A stretch of DNA of 14,237 nt from assembly GCA_016783285.1 (NCBI GenBank), contig JADHWW010000152.1, positions 1 through 14,237 of the forward strand. The letters run 5' to 3'. The position numbers and the translations under genes are program-made. The DNA is from Anaerolineae bacterium. GTDB taxonomy: Bacteria; Chloroflexota; Anaerolineae; B4-G1. Every line of letters begins with the position of its first letter. Within the stretch, counting starts at the first letter, position 1. Shown here one piece after another: positions 7,257-12,714 of this stretch. The notes below the pieces were generated by a model, which did not search any database, had not been told where the DNA came from, and saw only the letters and a program-made list of their open reading frames with translations.

Positions 7257-7285
7257 TTGGCAATACGCAGAATCTGTGGTACATT
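7257..7285 (+). promoter_or_regulatory. Promoter of the DNA methyltransferase gene
   Basis: TTGGCA (7257-7262), 17-nt spacer, TACATT (7280-7285) preceded by TGG as an extended -10. Predicted start of transcription is near 7292, about 55 nt before the GTG start codon. Confidence 0.6.
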
Positions 7286-7294
7286 AACAGAGTA

Positions 7295-7313
7295 ACAATC
7301 CGTTTTAGGATGA
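7295..7313 (+). promoter_or_regulatory. Operator-like site in the methyltransferase leader
   Basis: ACAATCCGTTTTAGGATGA matches 13 of 19 positions, including the core CCGTTTT(A/G)GG, of the inverted repeat before the HTH-nuclease gene (8968-8986 read on the minus strand). Its own arms are ATCC/GGAT. It lies at about +4 to +22 of the predicted transcript, a typical repression position. Binding by the HTH protein is inference. Confidence 0.4.
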
Positions 7314-7351
7314 GTTCACTTGAGAAACTCGAGAGTAGAGGCAACCAGTGA
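7310..7351 (+). other. 13-codon upstream ORF overlapping the methyltransferase start
   Basis: ATG at 7310 opens a 13-codon frame ([13 protein letters not shown]) whose TGA at 7349-7351 overlaps the GTG start at 7348 in a GTGA arrangement. That suggests possible translational coupling. No good ribosome-binding site precedes the ATG, so it may be chance. Confidence 0.25.
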
Positions 7352-8088
7352 TAGCTAGACAGATCTCCTTTTTGGAAGAGGATATTAGAGGGAGCAAAAG
7401 GACCCAAGGAGGGAGAACCAGTTCAAATTTAGTTGTGTCGGCGTATGTCGGCACTAATGATGAGGTTTTCCCAAAGATACTTGAGCTTCACGTTCCAGAG
7501 AGAGCGCTAGTGGCAGATGTGACTTACGGCAAAGGGGTTTTTTGGAAACGAGTACCTAAAGGCAAGTACAATCTAATAGCTAGCGACATTGCTTCAGGGG
7601 TTGATTGCCGAAACTTGCCATACAGGTCAGAGTCAATTGATTGCGTTGTGCTAGACCCGCCTTATATGGAAGGCTTCTATCGCAAATCGGCCAGCCAAAA
7701 GGCTGGCTCTGGTACATATAGCTCTTTCAGAGACCACTACTCTAACGGAAGTGAGAAATCTCAAGGCCCCAAATGGCAAGCCGCTGTGCTCCATTTCTAC
7801 ATTCAAGCAGGTAAGGAAGCCCACCGCGTTTTGAAAGACAACGGAGTGCTTATAGTCAAGTGTCAAGACGCCGTAAGCGCGAACAGACAGCATCTAACAC
7901 ATATTCAGATTGTGTTCGAGTATCAAAAAATGGGCTTTTACGCAAAGGACCTATTTGTACTAGTTCGTAGAAATAGGCCGGCCGTAAGCCGGATAAAAAA
8001 ACAAGTCCACGCGAGAAAAAACCACTCTTATTTTCTCGTTTTTGTCAGAGTTCCCGCAAACAAAACCCTCCAGTCTATGCGTTCTTAA
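7348..8088 (+). CDS. DNA methyltransferase (N6-adenine or N4-cytosine), putative R-M modification subunit
   Basis: A 246-residue Rossmann methyltransferase. [11 protein letters not shown] (residues 56-66) fits SAM motif I, LIASD (77-80) the acidic strand after it, and VVLDPPY (100-106) catalytic motif IV of amino-methyltransferases. Motif I precedes DPPY, unlike the beta-class N6/N4 enzymes. No separate target-recognition domain is obvious. The start is GTG, with GAGG at 7338-7341 six nt upstream. Its stop overlaps that of the convergent HTH-nuclease gene by 4 bases. The gene is clearly AT-richer than the flanking operons, which suggests transfer. It probably methylates the host's copies of the site cut by its neighbour. 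Target base and sequence cannot be read from the DNA. A GCCAGCC-AAAA-GGCTGGC hairpin lies inside at 7690-7707. Confidence 0.78.
   Translation: MIARQISFLEEDIRGSKRTQGGRTSSNLVVSAYVGTNDEVFPKILELHVPERALVADVTYGKGVFWKRVPKGKYNLIASDIASGVDCRNLPYRSESIDCVVLDPPYMEGFYRKSASQKAGSGTYSSFRDHYSNGSEKSQGPKWQAAVLHFYIQAGKEAHRVLKDNGVLIVKCQDAVSANRQHLTHIQIVFEYQKMGFYAKDLFVLVRRNRPAVSRIKKQVHARKNHSYFLVFVRVPANKTLQSMRS
7690..7707. repeat. Small perfect hairpin within the methyltransferase gene
   Basis: GCCAGCC (7690-7696), loop AAAA, GGCTGGC (7701-7707). It lies right after the DPPY-coding region and encodes ASQKAG. It could be another in-frame repeat insertion, but no second copy is seen in the window, so chance is possible. 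Confidence 0.35.
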
Positions 8089-8921
8089 TGCCGTTCCTGT
8101 ATTAGCTCATCAAGTACTTTGAAAAGATCATCGTGGAATGGCGGCTCCAGGGGCCAGGTGATCTCAACAGTTGTTGCCAATAGATATTGGCGTTGCTCAG
8201 GCGTGTATCCTCTCCAAGAGGTTCGAGGCAAGTCCTTGTTTTTGGCGAATACAAAACGCCACTCTTCCTCAAAAGGATAAGTGTTTACAGCAAGCACGTC
8301 GAACTCCCCTACCAGAAGACAAGTAGTAGACAGTGCTGTGCCGTTGGGCAAAGTGATTTGCCGTCGGTCGCTGGCATCCACCTGGGATTTAGCAGTCCAT
8401 CGCCCATCCTTATAGGCAACCGTGTTGGTCTGGAGAGATTTGGCCTCAATGATGAATTGCTCATCCCGATAAATGATTACACGATCTCCTTTTTTCCTGC
8501 GGTCGTGGTCATCAGCCTTGAGACAATCTGTTATCCTGGGTGGTTGCAACCATAACTCTTCGAGTTTAAATTCAGATATGTAGCCAAACAGCATGCCACG
8601 CAGACTAGGATTTTGTGCTAACAATTCTGTGAGGACACGAGCTGTTATTTCCCACTTTTCTAAAATGCTTCTCTTGTATTCTTCGTCGTATGACTCAATC
8701 CTTTCTATCATAGAACTGGGGTCAACGTCCAAGGCGCGAGTTACTTCAAGAAATTCTATGACATCCAAACGTCTTTCCCCACGTTCATACTTGGAAACGA
8801 ATGATTGTGGTTTATCAAGCTTTGTGGCAACCTGTGCTTGAGTAAGCTCATTCTGTTGGCGTGCTGTAACAAGAAGCCGGCGCAATAGATCGTATTGTTT
8901 CGAAAAGACAGACTTTGTCAT
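8085..8921 (-). CDS. XRE-type HTH fused to a putative PD-(D/E)xK restriction nuclease
   Basis: A 278-residue protein. Residues 15-67 form a classic XRE helix-turn-helix ([20 protein letters not shown], then [16 protein letters not shown]). After a helical linker, [20 protein letters not shown] (143-162) provides D146 and E159-x-K161, the spacing of a PD-(D/E)xK nuclease core. It continues with GEFDVLAVN (205-213). No HExxH is present, so it is not an HTH-ImmA/IrrE protease. The ATG start has AGGAG (8929-8933) seven nt away. It is convergent with the methyltransferase and overlaps it by 4 bases. I infer a restriction enzyme carrying its own controller domain; a plain regulator with a dead nuclease fold is the alternative. 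It is AT-rich compared with its flanks. Confidence 0.65.
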   Translation of the reverse strand: MTKSVFSKQYDLLRRLLVTARQQNELTQAQVATKLDKPQSFVSKYERGERRLDVIEFLEVTRALDVDPSSMIERIESYDEEYKRSILEKWEITARVLTELLAQNPSLRGMLFGYISEFKLEELWLQPPRITDCLKADDHDRRKKGDRVIIYRDEQFIIEAKSLQTNTVAYKDGRWTAKSQVDASDRRQITLPNGTALSTTCLLVGEFDVLAVNTYPFEEEWRFVFAKNKDLPRTSWRGYTPEQRQYLLATTVEITWPLEPPFHDDLFKVLDELIQERH

Positions 8922-8947
8922 AATGCAACTCCTGAACGTTTCTCTGA

Positions 8948-8986
8948 ACTATACAACCCTTTTTGGAATAACCCAAAACGGGTTAT
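8948..8986 (-). promoter_or_regulatory. Promoter with overlapping inverted-repeat operator
   Basis: On the minus strand, TTGGGT (8971-8976), a 17-nt spacer and TATAGT (8948-8953). ATAACCC (8968-8974), loop of 5, GGGTTAT (8980-8986) is a perfect 7-bp inverted repeat that covers the -35 box. This is a classic layout for autorepression by an XRE-type protein encoded just downstream. Confidence 0.6.
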
Positions 8987-9042
8987 CGTGTGAGTGGGCA
9001 TAGGAGTTGAGTTGACTACTGTTCTTTTTAAGGAGTCAGACA

Positions 9043-11157
9043 TTGACAGACCCACTATACACCTTCTTCCACCCACGCGGCATCGCAGTCATCGGCGCGA
9101 GCAGCAACCCCACCAAACTGAGTTACGGCGTCCTGCACAACCTGACGAGCCACGGCTACCCCGGCCCTGTCTACCCGGTCAACCCCAGGGGCGGGGAGAT
9201 GATGGGGCTGAGGGTCTATCCCGCTGTGGCCGATGTGCCCAACCCGGTCGAACTGGCGGTGATCGTGCTCTCCGCCGACCGGGCGGTGCGGGCGCTGGAG
9301 GAATGTGGCCAACGCGGTATCCGCGCCGCCGTCATCATCGCCTCCGGCTTTGGCGAACTGGGCACAGGGGGACGGGAACGGGAGGCCCAACTGCGGGAGG
9401 TCGCCCGCCGGCACGGGATGCGCTTCATCGGCCCCAACTGCGTCGGCGTGATTGACACCTACGCGCCGGTTGATACGACCTTTGTGCGCACGATGCCGAA
9501 ACAAGGGAGCATCGGCTTCGTCTCCCACTCTGGCGCGGTCTGCGGCGGCACGATGGACTGGGCCAGCGCGGTCGGTGTCGGCTTCTCCCGCATCATCAGC
9601 CTGGGCAACCAGGCCGACGTGGACGTGGCCGACGCACTGGTCTCGTTGGCGGCCGACTCCCACACGCGGGTCGTGGCCGCCTACGTCGAGGGGTTGCCCA
9701 ACGGCCGCCGGTTCGTGAAGGAGGCGGCCCGGCTGACCCCACACAAGCCGCTGGTGGTGCTCAAGGCGGGACGAACGGCCAGCGGCAAACGCGCGGTGGC
9801 CTCTCACACGGGGGCGCTGGCGGGGGCGGAGCGGGCCTTCCAGGCCGCCTGCCACAAAGCCGGGGCGTTCCTGGTAGAGACACTGGAGGAACTGGTGGAC
9901 GCAGCCATCGCGCTGGCCTACCGGCAGGCGCCGGCGGGGCCGCGAGTGGCGATCCTGACCAACGCGGGTGGCCCGGCGGCGGTGGGCGCTGACGCGCTGC
10001 ACCGGCAGGGGTTGCGGCTGACAGACCTGAACCCCGAGACCCAGGCGCGACTGCGGGAGGTCTGCCCGCCGGGGACGATGACCGGCAACCCGGTGGACAT
10101 GCTCGGGGGGCCACATCCTGACCAGTACGCGGCGGCTCTGGGCATCCTGCTCGACGCGCCGGAGATGGACGCGGTGATGGTCGTCTTTGTGCCCCAGGCG
10201 ATCACCCCGCCGGCGGAGGTGGCCGAACCGGTGGGGCGGGCTTCGACAAGGTTTACCCTGAGCAAAGTCGAAGGGCTCAGCCCAGGGGCGGCCGGCGCGG
10301 CTCGCAAGCCCGTGCTGTGCTGCATCTCCGGGGGCGGCGGCATCCGGGCGGCGGCGCGCACCCTCCACGCTCACAACGTGCCCCACTACCTGACGCCTGC
10401 CCGCGCCGCCCTCGGCCTGGGGGCGCTCTGGCACTATGCCCAGGTGCAGGCGCGGCCCGCACCCGCTCCAGAACCAGTGGCAGGGATAGATCGAGAATGG
10501 GCGATGGCGATGGTGCGGGCAGCCGGGGAGCGCGTCTTGGATCCGCACGCGGGGGCACAGGTGGCGGCGGCCTACGGCTTGCAGGCGCCTCCCTCCGGCC
10601 TGGCGGCGACGGCCGAGGAGGCGGCGGCGCTGGCAGAGCGGCTCGGCTTCCCGGTGGCGCTCAAGCGGGTCGCGCCGGGGGTGGTACACAAGGCGGACGT
10701 GGGCGGCGTGGCGCTGGGCCTGGAGGATGCCAGCGCGGTACGGGCGGCGTTTGCGCGGACGGTCAAGCCGGGAGAACGGGCCTTTGTACAGCGAATGGCC
10801 CCGGCGGGGCTAGAGGTCATCGTGGGGGCGCAGCGGGACGCGCAGTTCGGCCCGCTGGTGATGTTCGGCCTGGGCGGGGCCTACGTCGAGGTACTACGGG
10901 ACGTGGCTTTCCGACTGTCCCCGTTGAGCGCGGCGGAGGCGCGGGAGATGGTGGCGGAGACGGCGGCGGGGCGGCTGCTGGCGGGCGTGCGCGGCCAGCC
11001 GCCGGGAGACGTGGACGCCGTGGTGGAGGCACTGCGCCGGGTGGCCCAGTTGATGGCCGACCTGCCGGAGGTGACAGAGGTGGACCTGAACCCGCTGATC
11101 GTGGGACCGGCCGGGGAGGGGGCCTGGGCGGTGGACGTGCGCTTCGTGCTAGGATAA
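9043..11157 (+). CDS. ADP-forming acyl-CoA (acetate-CoA) synthetase, alpha-beta fusion
   Basis: NDP-forming acyl-CoA synthetase interconverting acyl-CoA + ADP + Pi with acid + CoA + ATP. It is used to make ATP from acyl-CoA in fermentation, or to activate acids. The CoA-binding Rossmann domain starts at GIAVIGASSNP (about 12-22). The succinyl-CoA-ligase-like part has GPNCVGV and SHSGAV, and the phosphohistidine candidate is H255 in ASHTGALAG. The C-terminal ATP-grasp part runs from about 490 (GFPVALKRVAPGVVHKADVGG) to EVDLNPLIV. Its 704 residues are normal for the fused form. The start is TTG, supported by AAGGAG (9030-9035) seven nt before it. A repeat insertion lies at about residues 400-415. 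The PEBP gene follows 42 nt downstream and may be co-transcribed. Substrate is not determinable here. Confidence 0.9.
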   Translation: MTDPLYTFFHPRGIAVIGASSNPTKLSYGVLHNLTSHGYPGPVYPVNPRGGEMMGLRVYPAVADVPNPVELAVIVLSADRAVRALEECGQRGIRAAVIIASGFGELGTGGREREAQLREVARRHGMRFIGPNCVGVIDTYAPVDTTFVRTMPKQGSIGFVSHSGAVCGGTMDWASAVGVGFSRIISLGNQADVDVADALVSLAADSHTRVVAAYVEGLPNGRRFVKEAARLTPHKPLVVLKAGRTASGKRAVASHTGALAGAERAFQAACHKAGAFLVETLEELVDAAIALAYRQAPAGPRVAILTNAGGPAAVGADALHRQGLRLTDLNPETQARLREVCPPGTMTGNPVDMLGGPHPDQYAAALGILLDAPEMDAVMVVFVPQAITPPAEVAEPVGRASTRFTLSKVEGLSPGAAGAARKPVLCCISGGGGIRAAARTLHAHNVPHYLTPARAALGLGALWHYAQVQARPAPAPEPVAGIDREWAMAMVRAAGERVLDPHAGAQVAAAYGLQAPPSGLAATAEEAAALAERLGFPVALKRVAPGVVHKADVGGVALGLEDASAVRAAFARTVKPGERAFVQRMAPAGLEVIVGAQRDAQFGPLVMFGLGGAYVEVLRDVAFRLSPLSAAEAREMVAETAAGRLLAGVRGQPPGDVDAVVEALRRVAQLMADLPEVTEVDLNPLIVGPAGEGAWAVDVRFVLG
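10241..10285. repeat. CTTCGAC..GTCGAAG repeat in the acyl-CoA synthetase gene
   Basis: CTTCGAC (10241-10247) and GTCGAAG (10267-10273) form inverted arms around a CCCTGAGC core; the right half, CCCTGAGCAAAGTCGAAGGG, is the same family as at 767 and 3820. It encodes about STRFTLSKVEGLSPG between EVAEPVGRA and AARKPVLCC, stretches normally separated by only a few residues in this family, and keeps the frame. Confidence 0.7.
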
Positions 11158-11199
11158 GGTACAAGTCAACCAAATTAGAATTGACGAGGAGGTAAAGCA

Positions 11200-11661
11200 A
11201 TGTCTTTCGAATTGACGAGTCCTGCTTTTGCCCACGGGGAGCCAATTCCCCACCAGTACACCTGCGACGGCGAGGACATCTCACCGCCGCTACGTTGGAG
11301 CGACCCGCCCCAGGGCGCTCAAAGCCTCGCTCTCATCGCCGACGACCCCGACGCGCCGGTGGGCACCTGGGTTCACTGGGTGCTCTACAACCTGCCGGCC
11401 GAGACCCGTGGCTTGCCCGAGGACGTCCCCCCTGACGCAGACCTGCCCGACGGCAGCCGGCATGGTCGGAACAGTTGGCGGCGGCTGGGCTACGGTGGCC
11501 CGTGCCCGCCCGGCGGCACCCATCGTTACTTTTTCAAACTCTACGCCCTGGACACGGTGCTCGACCTGGCCCCTGGCGCGAGCAAGAAGCAATTGCTCCA
11601 GACGATAGAGGGGCACGTCCTGGCTCAGGCAGAATTGATGGGAGTATACGCCAGGCGATAA
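11200..11661 (+). CDS. YbhB/YbcL family phosphatidylethanolamine-binding-like protein (PEBP)
   Basis: A 153-residue cytoplasmic protein of the bacterial PEBP (Raf kinase inhibitor-like) family. The signature DDPDAP lies near residues 49-54, HWVLYNLP follows, and the second anion-pocket motif is GPCPPGGTHRYFF. Length is normal and there is no signal peptide. A strong ribosome-binding site, GAGGAGG (11186-11192), lies seven nt before the ATG. The role of bacterial family members is poorly defined. It sits 42 nt after the acyl-CoA synthetase and could belong to the same transcript. No terminator with a T-run is visible after it. Confidence 0.9.
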   Translation: MSFELTSPAFAHGEPIPHQYTCDGEDISPPLRWSDPPQGAQSLALIADDPDAPVGTWVHWVLYNLPAETRGLPEDVPPDADLPDGSRHGRNSWRRLGYGGPCPPGGTHRYFFKLYALDTVLDLAPGASKKQLLQTIEGHVLAQAELMGVYARR

Positions 11662-11670
11662 CAGGGGCCA

Positions 11671-11823
11671 CTACCCTTCCCACATTTCCCCTGGCTCCTC
11701 CGGGGTCGGCCACGCGCCCAACTCGACCTCGATCTGCTGCTCTCGACCGTCCCGCTCAATGGTCAACGCCACCGTGTCACCCGGCGCGTGGGCGGCGATG
11801 AGGTCCACGAGCGGCGGCGCAAA
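11671..11823 (-). pseudogene. PDZ-domain C-terminal fragment of an HtrA-like serine protease
   Basis: Read on the minus strand, the 50 codons before TAG (11671-11673) give FAPPLVDLIAAHAPGD, then TVALTIERDGREQQIEVELG, then AWPTPEEPGEMWEG. This matches the last strands of the PDZ domain of trypsin-like (S1C, HtrA/DegP) proteases. The catalytic domain and the rest of the PDZ are missing. The homology ends where the 37-bp promoter-bearing repeat starts (about 11823). No start codon belongs to it, so it is a remnant. Confidence 0.6.
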
Positions 11824-11859
11824 TGCGGCTTGCCAACCCCATCCGTGTATGATACAATG
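11823..11859 (+). promoter_or_regulatory. Promoter-bearing 37-bp repeat, copy 1 (before the TA operon)
   Basis: Contains TTGCCA (11830-11835), 17-nt spacer and TACAAT (11853-11858) with TGA in front as an extended -10. The 37-bp block matches copy 2 (12624-12660) at 30 of 37 positions by my count, with identical spacing. It should drive the antitoxin-toxin pair with a leader of about 80 nt. Confidence 0.7.
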
Positions 11860-11945
11860 CGCTTGGAGATTCTCCTCGGTGCAAAACGCTCAATCCAGTG
11901 GAAGCGGGTGAGTGGTTACGAAATGTATTCAACAAGAGGTGTGAA

Positions 11946-12227
11946 ATGAGCAGTACTGCACCAAATGTCATTGAGAAGCATATCTGGCTGTCTGCAGAAC
12001 GTGCAGATCGCCTGAGTCGTCTGGCCCAGATTTGCCAGATTCACCAGGATCGGATCGTCGAAAAGGCGCTGGACATTCTCTTCAGTTTGACCGATCTGCT
12101 CGGTGAACGCGCTGAACAACAGAGTTGGTCATTCCTCTCTGAAGCCGCCTTGCACCGCGTGTGGGACAATGAAGAGGATGCCGTCTACGATAATTGGAGA
12201 GAGTTGTATGAAATCCCGGCGCGGTGA
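11946..12227 (+). CDS. Antitoxin of a MazEF-type module
   Basis: A 93-residue acidic protein immediately upstream of, and overlapping, a MazF toxin. The N-terminal half (WLSAERADRLSRLAQ, then DRIVEKALDILF) looks like a ribbon-helix-helix DNA-binding domain. The C-terminal half (EAALHRVWDNEEDAVYDNW) is the sort of tail that wraps the toxin. I chose ATG at 11946 because GAGG (11936-11939) sits six nt upstream; an in-frame GTG at 11898 has no such signal. It is expected to neutralise the toxin and, as is usual for such modules, repress the shared promoter at 11823-11859. The RHH assignment is by pattern only. Confidence 0.8.
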   Translation: MSSTAPNVIEKHIWLSAERADRLSRLAQICQIHQDRIVEKALDILFSLTDLLGERAEQQSWSFLSEAALHRVWDNEEDAVYDNWRELYEIPAR

Positions 12228-12546
12228 CGTGGTTCTGGTACCTTTTCCGTTCAGCGACCTCAGTACGACCAAAGTGAGGCCAGCGGTAATTGTGAGCAGT
12301 ACTCTGTATCACTCAACTGAACCCGATCTCCTCCTGGCTGCGCTCACTTCCAGAGTCGCGGCGGCGACAGGCCCGTTTGACTATGTGCTGAACGACTGGC
12401 GCGCAGCCGGTTTACGCTACCCCTCGGCACTCAAACCCGTGCTATTCACACTTGATCCCGCCCACGTAGTCTATCGCATCGGTGCATTGACCTCGGCGGA
12501 TCTAGCGCAAATAGATCGACGGTTACGCCGTGCCCTGGCATTGTAG
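12208..12546 (+). CDS. MazF/PemK-type endoribonuclease toxin
   Basis: A 112-residue toxin of the CcdB/PemK fold. The N-terminal signature is RRGDVVLVPFPFSD, then KVRPAVIVS; family members cut mRNA at short sequence motifs. The ATG at 12208 lies inside the antitoxin's last codons (20-bp overlap), with GGAG (12196-12199) eight nt upstream, so the two are translationally coupled. Length is typical. A longer in-frame start at 12103 would lie inside the antitoxin and is unlikely. A strong terminator follows within 30 nt. Cleavage specificity cannot be predicted here. Confidence 0.9.
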   Translation: MKSRRGDVVLVPFPFSDLSTTKVRPAVIVSSTLYHSTEPDLLLAALTSRVAAATGPFDYVLNDWRAAGLRYPSALKPVLFTLDPAHVVYRIGALTSADLAQIDRRLRRALAL

Positions 12547-12573
12547 GAAGCGAGTTTGAGCGGTGGTGCTCAT

Positions 12574-12607
12574 AACCCGCAGGGTCCGCGAGCCCCTGCG
12601 GGTTTTT
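12574..12607 (+). terminator. Intrinsic terminator of the toxin-antitoxin operon
   Basis: AACCCGCAGGG (12574-12584), 9-nt loop, CCCTGCGGGTT (12594-12604), running into TTTTT (12603-12607). A perfect 11-bp GC-rich stem with a T-run closes the toxin operon. Confidence 0.85.
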
Positions 12608-12623
12608 GGTACATTCGCACTCG

Positions 12624-12660
12624 ATGCGGTTTGCCAACCTTCCTCGTATATGATACAATG
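12624..12660 (+). promoter_or_regulatory. Promoter-bearing 37-bp repeat, copy 2 (before CYTH-CHAD)
   Basis: TTGCCA (12631-12636), 17-nt spacer, TACAAT (12654-12659) with TGA before the -10. It lies 55 nt upstream of the CYTH-CHAD start and is the direct-repeat partner of 11823-11859. Confidence 0.7.
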
Positions 12661-12714
12661 TACATAGACTCCCCGATAGGCCCGTAACCACATTCAACTC
12701 ACGAGGCACGGACG

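Noticed and set aside
6450..7295. 281-codon plus-strand frame opposite the SDR gene
   Set aside because: No recognisable motif and His/Arg/Gly-rich composition; the minus-strand SDR has its nucleotide-binding and catalytic motifs.
8085..8921. HTH-ImmA/IrrE-type regulatory protease
   Set aside because: No HExxH zinc-protease motif is present; the C-terminal part instead shows a D...ExK arrangement.
9001..9030. TTGAGT/TTGACT as the -35 of an acyl-CoA synthetase promoter
   Set aside because: No acceptable -10 lies at the right distance before the ribosome-binding site at 9030-9035.
9055..10689. 544-codon open frame on the minus strand opposite the acyl-CoA synthetase
   Set aside because: Its sequence is low-complexity Arg/His/Pro-rich with no domain, and the opposite strand is a full, motif-complete enzyme. 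Long antisense frames are expected in GC-rich DNA.
11662..11693. CAGGGG/CCCCTG inverted repeat as terminator of the PEBP gene
   Set aside because: Arms are only 6 bp with a 20-nt loop and no T-run follows.
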